In this document: piece by piece, positions 18,306 through 26,721 of the stretch | Position numbering within the stretch: the stretch's first letter is position 1 | How the letters are laid out: the number at the start of each line of letters is the position of its first letter | Assembly (NCBI GenBank): GCA_937892525.1 | Contig: CALAEV010000018.1 | Location: 17,309 to 81,308, forward strand | Direction: 5' to 3' | DNA length: 64,000 bases | Source of the DNA: an uncultured Clostridia bacterium | Lineage (GTDB): Bacteria; Bacillota; Clostridia; Oscillospirales; Acutalibacteraceae | The notes under the pieces: generated by a model | What the model was told of the DNA's origin: nothing | Database searches by the model: none | The model's input: only the letters and a program-made list of their open reading frames with translations | Position numbers and translations under genes: made by a program

Positions 18306-20504
18306 ATGAAAAAAATTGTATCACTTATTATGACACTTATTTTAATAATGACTGTTGTTTTTTCATTTACAGGCAGTAGTGTTTCTGAAAAAATAAACCC
18401 TACACTCAATGTTTCGGCTGATAATATTTCATATAAGTTAAGTGATAATCTTTATGGCGTGTATTTTGATAATTCAGGTTATGCACTTAATGGTGGACTC
18501 GTTTCAGAACTTATAAATAACAACTCTTTTGAGTACTCTGATAACCATACAGCAGGTTGGAATCTTAAAGATGTAGGCTATGCAGTAGCAACTGAAGAAA
18601 AAATGAATGACAACAACGAAAATTATCTTCAGATTTCAGTAAAGGGTAGTGGTACTGCTGAAAATATCGGCTATTCTGAGATTTTCAACAACAAAAGTGC
18701 CCAGTTCAGTAGCCGTAAAATATGGACTGCCGATATGGGGTATAAAGAAGGCGAAACTTATTTGTTCTCTGCATTCTTCAAGAATATTGATTATGTTGGA
18801 ACAATGAGTGTTTTGCTGAACGCAAAGGGTAATACTGAAGAATACGAGTTCAATATTGACAATTGCACAGATTGGACTAAAGTAAGTCTTGAAATCAATT
18901 CTGAAGTTACAGCAGACGGCTCGTTGCTTATTAAATTTAACGGTAACGGCACTTTTTATATGGATTTTGTATCCCTTGTGCCAAAAAACAGTTATGGTAA
19001 CGGTAAATATATAAGCTTAAGACCTGACCTTTATGATGCGCTTGAAGAACTTTCACCATCATTTATAAAGTTCAATGAAAATACTTTTGTTGATGATGAG
19101 GGCAACGAATATGGTTGGAAAGATTCAACAGGTGCTCTTGAAACAAGAAAACAAATCAGCACAACATATAGTGAAAAAGGCAGATTTTATGTTATTCCTA
19201 ATTCAATGGGATTTTTTGAATATCTTGTGCTTTGCGAAAATATTGGTGCAACACCTGTTCCTGTTATAAACATTAAAGATGCTGAAAAGGCAGAAGAAAA
19301 CGATGCCCCAAGACTTATAGACGAAGAAACAACAATCGTTGATGGAGAAAACGCAACGGAAGACCCTGAAACCCAAGTTCCTGAAATAGAAGAATATGTG
19401 CAAAATGTTCTTGATTTTATTGAGTACGCAACAGGTGATGAAACTACCCTTTGGGGTGCAAAACGCGTTGCTGACGGTCACAAGAAACCTTTCTCACTTA
19501 AATATATAGCACTTGAAGATGAAGTGATTGATGAGGGTTATTGGTCTCGTTTTGATACTGTATATAATGCAGTTAGTGAAAAATATCCTGATATAAAAAT
19601 CATTACAAATTCAGATGACGCATCTGTAAATACCACTTATAAAAATGTTGTTGTAAATGAATTTTACGGCAAAGGCAAAGTAGACCTTTACCGAAATATT
19701 CATAAGTACGACGATTATGAGCGTAGTGGGGCACAGGTGACGGTTGATTCTTTTGTGTCCAACGCTGACGGAATAGGCACATTCATCACAACTAATAATA
19801 TCTGGTCAGCTCTTGAAAACAGTGCGTTTTTATTAGGCCTTGAAAAGAATGCAGATATTGTGCAGATGGCATCTTATAAATGGTCATTGGCAAAGCGTAA
19901 CGGACATAGTGAGAAAACTTCACTCATTTGGTTTGACTCACAGGATTTACTTTTAACTGCCGATTATTATTCACAAATGATATTTGCAAATAATATGGGT
20001 ACAAATTACATTTCAACTGATTTTAATATGGAAAATGAGGGTATTTACCAGTCCTCAACAGTTGATATTCAGAATAAAGTGATTTATGTAAAACTTGTAA
20101 ATACAACAAGTAAAACATATAATTTTGACATTCAACTTGATGGATTTAAAAATGTGAATAATCCGTCAGTTCAGTATATGACAGAGAAATTTAAATCTGC
20201 ATATAACGATTTTGACGAGGAACTTCATGTTGCACCAACTGAAATAGCATTAGAGGTTAAAGACAATGCAATCTCTTATGATATGGGTGGTTATTCAATA
20301 AGTGTTGTAAGAATACCTTACGGTAATAATGATGGAGCAAAATTATATAAGTTGCCTGAAACAGACATTGTTTCACCGTATATGCACCCAATGGTAGAAT
20401 ATGCAGTACCGATTGTTTTGACAGTGCTGGTGACTATAACAGGTATAGTCATTCTCCTTGTAAGAATAAATAGTCATAAATCAGCAAGAAAAGAAAATGA
20501 ATAG
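18306..20504 (+). CDS. Secreted, membrane-anchored GH51-like protein with altered catalytic site
   Basis: The 732-residue protein has a signal peptide (residues 1 to about 30) and a C-terminal helix (about 700-722) followed by a basic tail, so the bulk lies outside the cell. The body resembles GH51 alpha-L-arabinofuranosidases: LYGVYFDNSG and GGLVSELINNNSFEY at the start, then a carbohydrate-binding-like beta region, then LGLEKNADIVQMASYKW and SLIWFDSQ. The acid/base motif, usually GNE, reads LEDE (Glu406 kept), but where I place the nucleophile Glu the sequence reads TVDSF with Asp481. An acidic insert at about residues 325-360 interrupts the barrel. By eye it may be inactive or have changed specificity. 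It has its own promoter and terminator and sits between mannosidase and sialate genes. Confidence 0.75.
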   Translation: MKKIVSLIMTLILIMTVVFSFTGSSVSEKINPTLNVSADNISYKLSDNLYGVYFDNSGYALNGGLVSELINNNSFEYSDNHTAGWNLKDVGYAVATEEKMNDNNENYLQISVKGSGTAENIGYSEIFNNKSAQFSSRKIWTADMGYKEGETYLFSAFFKNIDYVGTMSVLLNAKGNTEEYEFNIDNCTDWTKVSLEINSEVTADGSLLIKFNGNGTFYMDFVSLVPKNSYGNGKYISLRPDLYDALEELSPSFIKFNENTFVDDEGNEYGWKDSTGALETRKQISTTYSEKGRFYVIPNSMGFFEYLVLCENIGATPVPVINIKDAEKAEENDAPRLIDEETTIVDGENATEDPETQVPEIEEYVQNVLDFIEYATGDETTLWGAKRVADGHKKPFSLKYIALEDEVIDEGYWSRFDTVYNAVSEKYPDIKIITNSDDASVNTTYKNVVVNEFYGKGKVDLYRNIHKYDDYERSGAQVTVDSFVSNADGIGTFITTNNIWSALENSAFLLGLEKNADIVQMASYKWSLAKRNGHSEKTSLIWFDSQDLLLTADYYSQMIFANNMGTNYISTDFNMENEGIYQSSTVDIQNKVIYVKLVNTTSKTYNFDIQLDGFKNVNNPSVQYMTEKFKSAYNDFDEELHVAPTEIALEVKDNAISYDMGGYSISVVRIPYGNNDGAKLYKLPETDIVSPYMHPMVEYAVPIVLTVLVTITGIVILLVRINSHKSARKENE

Positions 20505-20519
20505 TTAAAACGCGCAAAG

Positions 20520-20549
20520 CGAGGGTTTGATTTAACCCTCGTTTTTTTT
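20520..20549 (+). terminator. Terminator of the GH51-like gene
   Basis: An 8-bp stem (CGAGGGTT at 20520-20527 with AACCCTCG at 20534-20541) is followed by eight T residues. Confidence 0.9.
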
Positions 20550-20581
20550 GTGTGACAAACTCAAATTTAAAGACAATAAAA

Positions 20582-20615
20582 AAGGAACTTCCAATTGGAA
20601 GTTCCTTAATTTTTT
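20582..20615. terminator. Terminator downstream of nanA
   Basis: A perfect 11-bp palindrome (20582-20592 with 20597-20607, loop AATT) lies 16 bases past the nanA stop codon and is flanked by A-rich and T-rich tracts, so it works in either direction. Confidence 0.85.
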
Positions 20616-20623
20616 ATTTACCT

Positions 20624-21550
20624 TTATTTAACCCATTTCTTGACAGCAGTTTCAACAAGTTCTACAACCTTGTCAACGATTACCTCGTCGCCGTCTTGTA
20701 AGTTAAGAAGTGGCTCTCTAACGCCACCAAGCTGGAGACCTGCTCTCTTTTTAAGAGCTGCCTTTGCAGTTGCATACATATTACCTTTTGTACTGCACAT
20801 TGTGTAAATAACTTCGTTAATGTCGTCTTGCAATTCTTCAGCATTAGCAACATCATTATTTTTAATCATATTGTTAAGAGTAACAAAAAGCTCAGGCATA
20901 ACGCCGTATGTACCACCAATGCCACCTTCGGCACCAATCATACGACCACCAACAAACTGTTCGTCAGGACCGTTGAAAATAACAACTTCACGGTTATTAA
21001 GCTTTGCTTGACGCTTAAACATCTGAATATCCTGAATTGGCATTGATGAGTTCTTAACACCAATAACTTTTGGATTTTTAAGCATTTCATCAAATAATGG
21101 CAATGTAAGTGCAACACCTGCAAGTTGAGGTATGTTGTAAATCACATAATCTGTGTTTGGTGCAGCTGCAGAAATGTCATTCCAATATTTTGCAATTGCT
21201 TTTTCAGGAAGACGGAAATAAATTGGTGGGATTGTTGCAATAGCGTCAACACCGAGTGATTCAGCGTGGCGAGCAAGCTCACAACTATCTTTTGTGTTGT
21301 TACAAGCAACATGAGCAATAATTGTAATTCTGCCCTTGTTTGCTTCCATAACTGCTTCAAGTGTCTTTTTACGGTCCTCAACGCTGTGGTAGATACATTC
21401 GCCTGATGAACCACCAACATAAAGTCCGTCAACACCTTTTTCGATAAGGAATTCTACTAATGATTTTACACCATCAACTGAAATTTCACCATTTTCATCA
21501 TAACAAGCATAAAAAGCAGGAATAACTCCCTTATATTTTTCAAGTTTCAT
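20624..21550 (-). CDS. nanA: N-acetylneuraminate lyase (DHDPS superfamily)
   Basis: Class I aldolase expected to split N-acetylneuraminate into ManNAc and pyruvate. Schiff-base Lys166 is in IGVKNSS, the catalytic Tyr138 in VIYNIPQ, and the carboxylate-binding loop GGSSGE at residues 46-51. The 308-residue length and the VGGSSGE form favour NanA over dihydrodipicolinate synthase, which typically has GTTGE. The next gene upstream on the same strand, 5 bases away, encodes a GlcNAc 2-epimerase-type protein, which would use the product ManNAc. That pairing is the main support for substrate. No nanK-type kinase gene is in the window. Confidence 0.88.
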   Translation of the reverse strand: MKLEKYKGVIPAFYACYDENGEISVDGVKSLVEFLIEKGVDGLYVGGSSGECIYHSVEDRKKTLEAVMEANKGRITIIAHVACNNTKDSCELARHAESLGVDAIATIPPIYFRLPEKAIAKYWNDISAAAPNTDYVIYNIPQLAGVALTLPLFDEMLKNPKVIGVKNSSMPIQDIQMFKRQAKLNNREVVIFNGPDEQFVGGRMIGAEGGIGGTYGVMPELFVTLNNMIKNNDVANAEELQDDINEVIYTMCSTKGNMYATAKAALKKRAGLQLGGVREPLLNLQDGDEVIVDKVVELVETAVKKWVK

Positions 21551-21555
21551 TTTAA

Positions 21556-22752
21556 TTAACCTCTTTCCTCAATCTCTTTCATCATTTGGTCAAGCATAAT
21601 AAGACATCTCGGCACGTGGAATGGTCCTTTGAATGTTGAACCAATACAAGCAGGGAGTGTAGGGTTACCGTCGCGACGAAGATAACCGTACCACTCGCCA
21701 CAAGGAGCGTTTGCGAAATGGTCTTTTGTATAGTCGAACAATTGATTGAAAATATTAAGATATTTCTCATCTTTTGTATCTCTGTAAATCATCAAAGATG
21801 CAATAAGTGCCTCGTTATGTGGCCACCAGAGTTTCATATCGTGCTCATACGCCTCAGGCGGATTGCCAAGACAGTCAAAGAAGTAAAGAATACCACCGAA
21901 CTCTTTATCCCAACCTTTGTGGAATGCCATATCAAAAATTTCAATTGCTTTTGCGTGAAGTTCCTTGTCGCCTGTCTCGTTTGCTCTTTCCATAAGGAAC
22001 CAGCTACACTCAATATCGTGGCCTGGGTTTACAACTCTGCCTTCTGTAATGTTAAGGCGAGGTGTACCGTCAAGAGAAACGCTTTCAAGTGTGCAACCTA
22101 AATCTTTTTTAACGTGATACTTAAAAATGTCTTGAACACATTCATCTGCACGCTTGTTATAAAGTTCGGCATTTTCAGGGTCAACACGAAGCATAACTGA
22201 TGTAACGTTAAGAATAATCATTGGAATACCAAGGGCACGACCTGTGCGAGTTTCAGGCTCTGTCTTAGGACCTAAACCTGTTGGGTCAGGCATTCCGTGG
22301 TTAAGATTCCAATACATATCGTATGCTCTTCTTGCTCTTTCAAGATGCTCTTTTTCGCCTGTAATACCGTAATATTCAGCGTTTGCAATACAGTAGAATG
22401 CCTCTGAATAGCAATATCTTCTCTGGCGAAGTGGCTTACCGTCTTCTGTAACTGTAAAGTAAAGTCTGCCGTCAGCATTTTTGTTTACACAGTAGTTCTC
22501 AAGAAAGTCAATACAACTTTTACTTGCGTCAAGCCATTCTTGTTTTACGCCGTAAACATGACAAAGATAAGCAAAAGTCCAACCACATCTGCCTTGCATC
22601 CAAACGCTTTTGTCAGTTGAGAAAACTTTTCCATCCTTGTCAAGACAAGTGTAAACGCCGCCGTGTACTTTATCCATACCGTTTTTAAGCCAGAAATCAG
22701 CAACGCTTGAAAGTTCATTTAAAACCCATTGTCTTTGTTCTTTAAGGTTCAT
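21556..22752 (-). CDS. N-acylglucosamine 2-epimerase (AGE/RnBP family)
   Basis: Cytoplasmic (alpha/alpha)6-barrel epimerase expected to interconvert GlcNAc and ManNAc. The family motifs are clear: VWMQGRCGWTFAYL, RYCYSEAFYCIA, ALGIPM, NPGHDIECSWFL, KLWWPHNEALIA and FKGPFHVPR. The two conserved histidines in NPGHDIE and WWPHNEA are the proposed catalytic pair in this family. Its resemblance to renin-binding proteins and its linkage to nanA favour the N-acyl sugar substrate over mannose or cellobiose. It is the first gene of a two-gene operon with nanA, and the ATG follows TGGGGTG. Confidence 0.88.
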   Translation of the reverse strand: MNLKEQRQWVLNELSSVADFWLKNGMDKVHGGVYTCLDKDGKVFSTDKSVWMQGRCGWTFAYLCHVYGVKQEWLDASKSCIDFLENYCVNKNADGRLYFTVTEDGKPLRQRRYCYSEAFYCIANAEYYGITGEKEHLERARRAYDMYWNLNHGMPDPTGLGPKTEPETRTGRALGIPMIILNVTSVMLRVDPENAELYNKRADECVQDIFKYHVKKDLGCTLESVSLDGTPRLNITEGRVVNPGHDIECSWFLMERANETGDKELHAKAIEIFDMAFHKGWDKEFGGILYFFDCLGNPPEAYEHDMKLWWPHNEALIASLMIYRDTKDEKYLNIFNQLFDYTKDHFANAPCGEWYGYLRRDGNPTLPACIGSTFKGPFHVPRCLIMLDQMMKEIEERG

Positions 22753-22788
22753 TTATTTCACCCCATATTTATTAAAATTTCCACAAAA

Positions 22789-22817
22789 ATTGTAGCACAT
22801 AAAATATGCTTTGTAAA
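22789..22817 (-). promoter_or_regulatory. Sigma-A promoter of the epimerase-nanA operon
   Basis: Minus-strand TTTACA (22812-22817), 17 bases, TACAAT (22789-22794). The -35 box overlaps the tail of the terminator of the preceding gene. Confidence 0.7.
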
Positions 22818-22852
22818 GTAAAAACCTCTCAAAAAAGAGAGGTTTTTACTTT
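22815..22852. terminator. Terminator of the glmU-to-metallophosphoesterase run
   Basis: A perfect 16-bp inverted repeat (22815-22830 with 22837-22852) with loop AAAAAA lies 4 bases past the metallophosphoesterase stop codon. Confidence 0.9.
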
Positions 22853-22856
22853 AATT

Positions 22857-24137
22857 TTATTCTTCAATTTTTGCAGGGATTAACTCTTGCATTGTAACTT
22901 CTTCACGCATATCAGTTGCATATTTGTCCTGATAATAGTTTTCAGCTACGCAATCGAATGTACCGTCAGGATTTACTGTAATTACTGTGCAACCACGCTG
23001 TGAGCCAAGAGTGTCAATATCTGCATATGCAATATAGTCAATACTCATACCATAAGTAAGGCGAATGCCCTTGTAATCCATAGAAAGATTGTTTACGTGG
23101 TCGTGACCACAGAACATACCGTGATTACCACCGAGCTCTTGCATTGTTTCAAATAAGTTTGTAGGTGTATTACTATTAAAAACTACACGACCTGTTTCGC
23201 TGGCTACACCATAAATAAGATCAACATTTTCTGTATTATTAAAACCATTTTCAGAGTATTCGCGCCAAGCATCTTTGTATTCTTCAATTGGAATATGGAA
23301 GAAAAGCAATGAGTTTGCCTTGCCGTATTTTTCTAACAATTCATCTTTGTTTTCCATATTTTCAATAACAGAAGCATTGTGTTTGCTTATGTTTTCCATA
23401 TTTGTCTTGTACCATGCAATCTGATTATCGTGAATATGGTCGTAATCCATTTTAATAATATCAATAAGACCTGTGCCGGTATAAGCGTGAGAGTCAATAG
23501 TAAATAAAGACTGAGTAATAATACCGTCACTATTTTTAATGTTTATAACAGAGTTTCCGTAACCATCAATGTTTTCGTCACCCTCTTGATATAAACAGTA
23601 TTTGAAATCTTCACTACTATAAAAATCTGAAATCTCTTCTCTTGAATAGAAACTGTAAAACTCTGTATCGTGATTACCAAAAGTAGGAATCCAATATACG
23701 CCAAGTGTCTCCATAAGATTTGCAAAAATTGTGTGAGGAGGTAAGTTGTTAAGTGCCATAGATTCATAAGGCACAGGGTAGGCGATATCACCGGTAATCA
23801 CAACAAGGTCAGGTTTTTCTGCAGTAACCATAGACGCAACTGCATTGATAGTAAGAGCATCAGTTTTTCCTGAAAGCCAACCACCGCCGATATGAATGTC
23901 AGTAAGATGAAGAACTTTTAATTCACGGTCAGTTGTAAAAGTCCAGTTGCCATTACCATCTCTTTCAGGAATAACTACATTTTCATTTTTAACAGCGTCA
24001 AAAGACTTTGCAAATTCAAGGTTGTTGTTATTTACAATAGTGTTTGCAAGCATATTTATACAAACAAGTAATACAATAACGCCTAAAATAATACCTGTTG
24101 TTTTTAATGCCTTTTTTCTGTTCGCTTTTTTACTCAT
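22857..24137 (-). CDS. Membrane-anchored calcineurin-like metallophosphoesterase
   Basis: Two-metal phosphoesterase held at the cell surface by a N-terminal helix (about residues 10-32). The full motif set is present: LTDIHIGGGW (Asp, His), GDIAYP, GNHDTEF and GHDHVNN. At 426 residues it is longer than the core fold, with insertions before the C-terminal His motif. Substrate is unknown; extracytoplasmic members act on nucleotides, phospholipid head groups or wall polymers. It is the last gene of a long minus-strand run, 37 bases after an LtaS-like gene, which points to a role at the envelope. The ATG follows GGAGGATTG. Confidence 0.87.
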   Translation of the reverse strand: MSKKANRKKALKTTGIILGVIVLLVCINMLANTIVNNNNLEFAKSFDAVKNENVVIPERDGNGNWTFTTDRELKVLHLTDIHIGGGWLSGKTDALTINAVASMVTAEKPDLVVITGDIAYPVPYESMALNNLPPHTIFANLMETLGVYWIPTFGNHDTEFYSFYSREEISDFYSSEDFKYCLYQEGDENIDGYGNSVINIKNSDGIITQSLFTIDSHAYTGTGLIDIIKMDYDHIHDNQIAWYKTNMENISKHNASVIENMENKDELLEKYGKANSLLFFHIPIEEYKDAWREYSENGFNNTENVDLIYGVASETGRVVFNSNTPTNLFETMQELGGNHGMFCGHDHVNNLSMDYKGIRLTYGMSIDYIAYADIDTLGSQRGCTVITVNPDGTFDCVAENYYQDKYATDMREEVTMQELIPAKIEE

Positions 24138-24174
24138 AAATCAATCCTCCAACATATTTTTTCGTTTTGCAATG

Positions 24175-26013
24175 TTATTGTTTACCGACAGTTTCCCAGT
24201 CAACAAGAATGTTATTATTATAGAAAGTACTGCGTTGTTTCAATTCTTCGTTAACTTTTGAAAATCCATCTCTTTCAATAATTGTTTCTTGGTCAGAGAA
24301 CATATTTGTACCTATACCAAGACGATTACCCTCTATTTCAACACCGATACTTGCAAGTGTTGTGGGGAACATATCAAATGAAGCCCATTTTCTGTTAAAT
24401 GTGTGTTCTGCTGGGATACTTTCAAGATTTTCAGGAAGATTTAAGAACAGATTATATGTTGTGCGCTTGTAGTTTGTAATCTCCCCAACAAATGAATCTG
24501 CCATGCTCAAATGGTCACCAATGATAACAATAGTGGTGTTTTCATAGAAATCTTGTTGTTGAATCCAACGAACAAACTTAACTGCTTCAGCCTGACTATA
24601 ATAAATGCAGTTTGCATATTGTGAGCTGTATTTCTTTTCGGCATTAGGGCTTAAATATCCGTCAGGGGCGTGTGTGTCAGCAGTCTCCATAACAAAATTA
24701 AACGGTTTGTTTAAAGAAGCAAGTCGAGAAAGCTCTGTTTTTGCAAACTCATAAAGTTTGTCATCTTCATAACCCCACCAAACGTTATAATGTTCAGGTA
24801 ACCAACCTTGTTCAATAACTCCTTTATGGTCAAGAATATTGAAGTTTCCGTGAGACTCAAAGAAGAAATTAAGTCCACCAAAAGCTGCGTCAGCGCCAAA
24901 CATTACAGATTGCTCATAACCTTGTTTATGAAGGATGTCGCCTAATGTTGTAGCACCTGGTAAGAAATTATTAGGTGCACCGTAAGAGTTTCCGTCAACA
25001 GGCACTTTCATAGGAAGACCGGTGTTCATATTAACCATAGCAGCAACTGACCAACCTGAACCAAATGTGCTATGTGGTCCGCCAAAGCCACTTTTCTTAT
25101 GTGAAAAACTTATGCCCTCTTTTGAAAGTTGGGCTAAGTCTGGCATATAGTTTTCTTCAAAATATCCCCCAAGTTCTTTTGAGAAGAATGTGTTTTCAAT
25201 TGACTCAAGGTAGATAAAAATAAGATTTCGTTTTTCTTTAGGGAATGTTAATTTTGTTGTTTCAGGGTCTGCAAAATTATCTTCAATGTATGATGAGTTA
25301 TTAAGATATGAATCAAAAAGAGTTGTAAGCTGGAATCTTTCAATACCAAAAGCACAACCACCAATGAGCATTACAACAGCAACTGCAACAGAAATAATTT
25401 TTATAGCAATTTCAGGAAGAAACGCCACGTGCTTTTCACCTTTATTGTAAACAAGTTTGCATTGTGGAAAAACAAAAGTGCAATATATTACAGTAAATAA
25501 AATAGTTTTAAGCACAGGACCGGAAAAAAGTGAAATGTAAACACCAACGTCAGTTCCCTCAATAGGGGAGTTAAGATTGATAATAATCTGGTCAGGGGAA
25601 AGTTCGCCAAACGCCTCTTTACCCCAAATTGTACCTGTATATGCTGCTACACCAAGTGCAAAAAGAATAGAGGAAACAATTTTAAGAATAAGTGTACCTC
25701 TTTTTTGCTTTTTAGGGTTAAATTCAAATACGAATACACGTTTTATAAAGCCTGAAACTATAAGGAATATAATACCGATTGCAAGAATAATACCTAAAAA
25801 TTTCCAACTGTAAGAAATTCGTTGTGAAGATATTGCAAAAATATTTTTCACACCAAGAAGTGTATCTGCAAGTGCCATAGCAGAAAGTATAGAAATCAAA
25901 CTGTCACGCAGAATGACAATAATCCATCTTTTGATATTCTTTTCATTTGATAAAAGAAACATATCAATAACACTGATAAGAATACCTACAACAATTGCTC
26001 CAACCCAAACCAT
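24175..26013 (-). CDS. LtaS-like phosphoglycerol transferase / sulfatase-superfamily membrane protein
   Basis: Member of the lipoteichoic acid synthase family. About five transmembrane helices in the first 230 residues are followed by an extracytoplasmic alkaline-phosphatase-superfamily domain (NLIFIYLESIENTFF at the metal site, NMNTGLP with the candidate nucleophile Thr, VMETADTHAP, and GDHLSMAD near the C-terminal end). It would transfer glycerol-phosphate units from phosphatidylglycerol to a lipid or glycan acceptor. I take the ATG at 26013, which follows AAAGGAAAC; an in-frame TTG at 26031 has no good site. It sits between DUF554 and the metallophosphoesterase gene. Confidence 0.88.
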   Translation of the reverse strand: MVWVGAIVVGILISVIDMFLLSNEKNIKRWIIVILRDSLISILSAMALADTLLGVKNIFAISSQRISYSWKFLGIILAIGIIFLIVSGFIKRVFVFEFNPKKQKRGTLILKIVSSILFALGVAAYTGTIWGKEAFGELSPDQIIINLNSPIEGTDVGVYISLFSGPVLKTILFTVIYCTFVFPQCKLVYNKGEKHVAFLPEIAIKIISVAVAVVMLIGGCAFGIERFQLTTLFDSYLNNSSYIEDNFADPETTKLTFPKEKRNLIFIYLESIENTFFSKELGGYFEENYMPDLAQLSKEGISFSHKKSGFGGPHSTFGSGWSVAAMVNMNTGLPMKVPVDGNSYGAPNNFLPGATTLGDILHKQGYEQSVMFGADAAFGGLNFFFESHGNFNILDHKGVIEQGWLPEHYNVWWGYEDDKLYEFAKTELSRLASLNKPFNFVMETADTHAPDGYLSPNAEKKYSSQYANCIYYSQAEAVKFVRWIQQQDFYENTTIVIIGDHLSMADSFVGEITNYKRTTYNLFLNLPENLESIPAEHTFNRKWASFDMFPTTLASIGVEIEGNRLGIGTNMFSDQETIIERDGFSKVNEELKQRSTFYNNNILVDWETVGKQ

Positions 26014-26031
26014 AATTTGTTTCCTTTCCAA

Positions 26032-26721
26032 TCACTTAATGAGCGATACAACCCACAAAATTACAAACCAGACAGGCGGTATTATAAGAGCTGGTAACAT
26101 ATTAAGTGTTTTAAGATTCTTGATTTCAAGAATAGAGAGTCCTGATGACGCAATTAAAAATCCACCAACAACGCTTATTTCACACATAAGCTCAGGGCTC
26201 ATAAATTCCCCTAAAACTGTTGCAAGAAGATAAATTGAGCCTTGCCAACAGAAAAGTACAGGAGCTGCAATTGCAATACCAATACCGTAAGTAGATGCAA
26301 GTACCATGCTTGTTACAAAATCAAGAGTTGCATTTGTAAAAAGATATGTATGGTCATCATATAAAGCAGAGTTTATAGGACCTAAAATCGAAAGACTACC
26401 AATACAGAAAAGAAGAATAGCAGTAGAAAGTCCTTTACCTAACTCACTTTTACCCTTTTTCTCTGTAAGTGCATTGAAACGCTTGTCCAAATCAATCATA
26501 TTACCGAAAAGTGAGCCAAGAGCAAGACTGACAATGAAAAGCACAGGGTATTTACTGTTTGGCATATTCTGCACAACCGAGTTTATACCAATACCTGCTG
26601 CTGCAAGTCCCATAGCATTCATAAGACACTTTGTGTATTTTTCGTTTATTCCCTTTTTCAGCAAACTGCCAATTATACTACCTGTAAGGATTGTGGCAGT
26701 ATTAACTATTGTACCTATCAT
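26032..26721 (-). CDS. DUF554 family membrane protein
   Basis: A 229-residue polytopic membrane protein with six to seven helices, of the YdfK/YqgA-type DUF554 family. The N-terminal MIGTIVNTATILTGSIIGSL and the GPINSALYDDHTYLFTNATLDF segments are typical. Function is unknown; a transport role has been suggested for the family. The ATG overlaps the mfd stop codon by 4 bases, so translation is coupled. Confidence 0.9.
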   Translation of the reverse strand: MIGTIVNTATILTGSIIGSLLKKGINEKYTKCLMNAMGLAAAGIGINSVVQNMPNSKYPVLFIVSLALGSLFGNMIDLDKRFNALTEKKGKSELGKGLSTAILLFCIGSLSILGPINSALYDDHTYLFTNATLDFVTSMVLASTYGIGIAIAAPVLFCWQGSIYLLATVLGEFMSPELMCEISVVGGFLIASSGLSILEIKNLKTLNMLPALIIPPVWFVILWVVSLIK

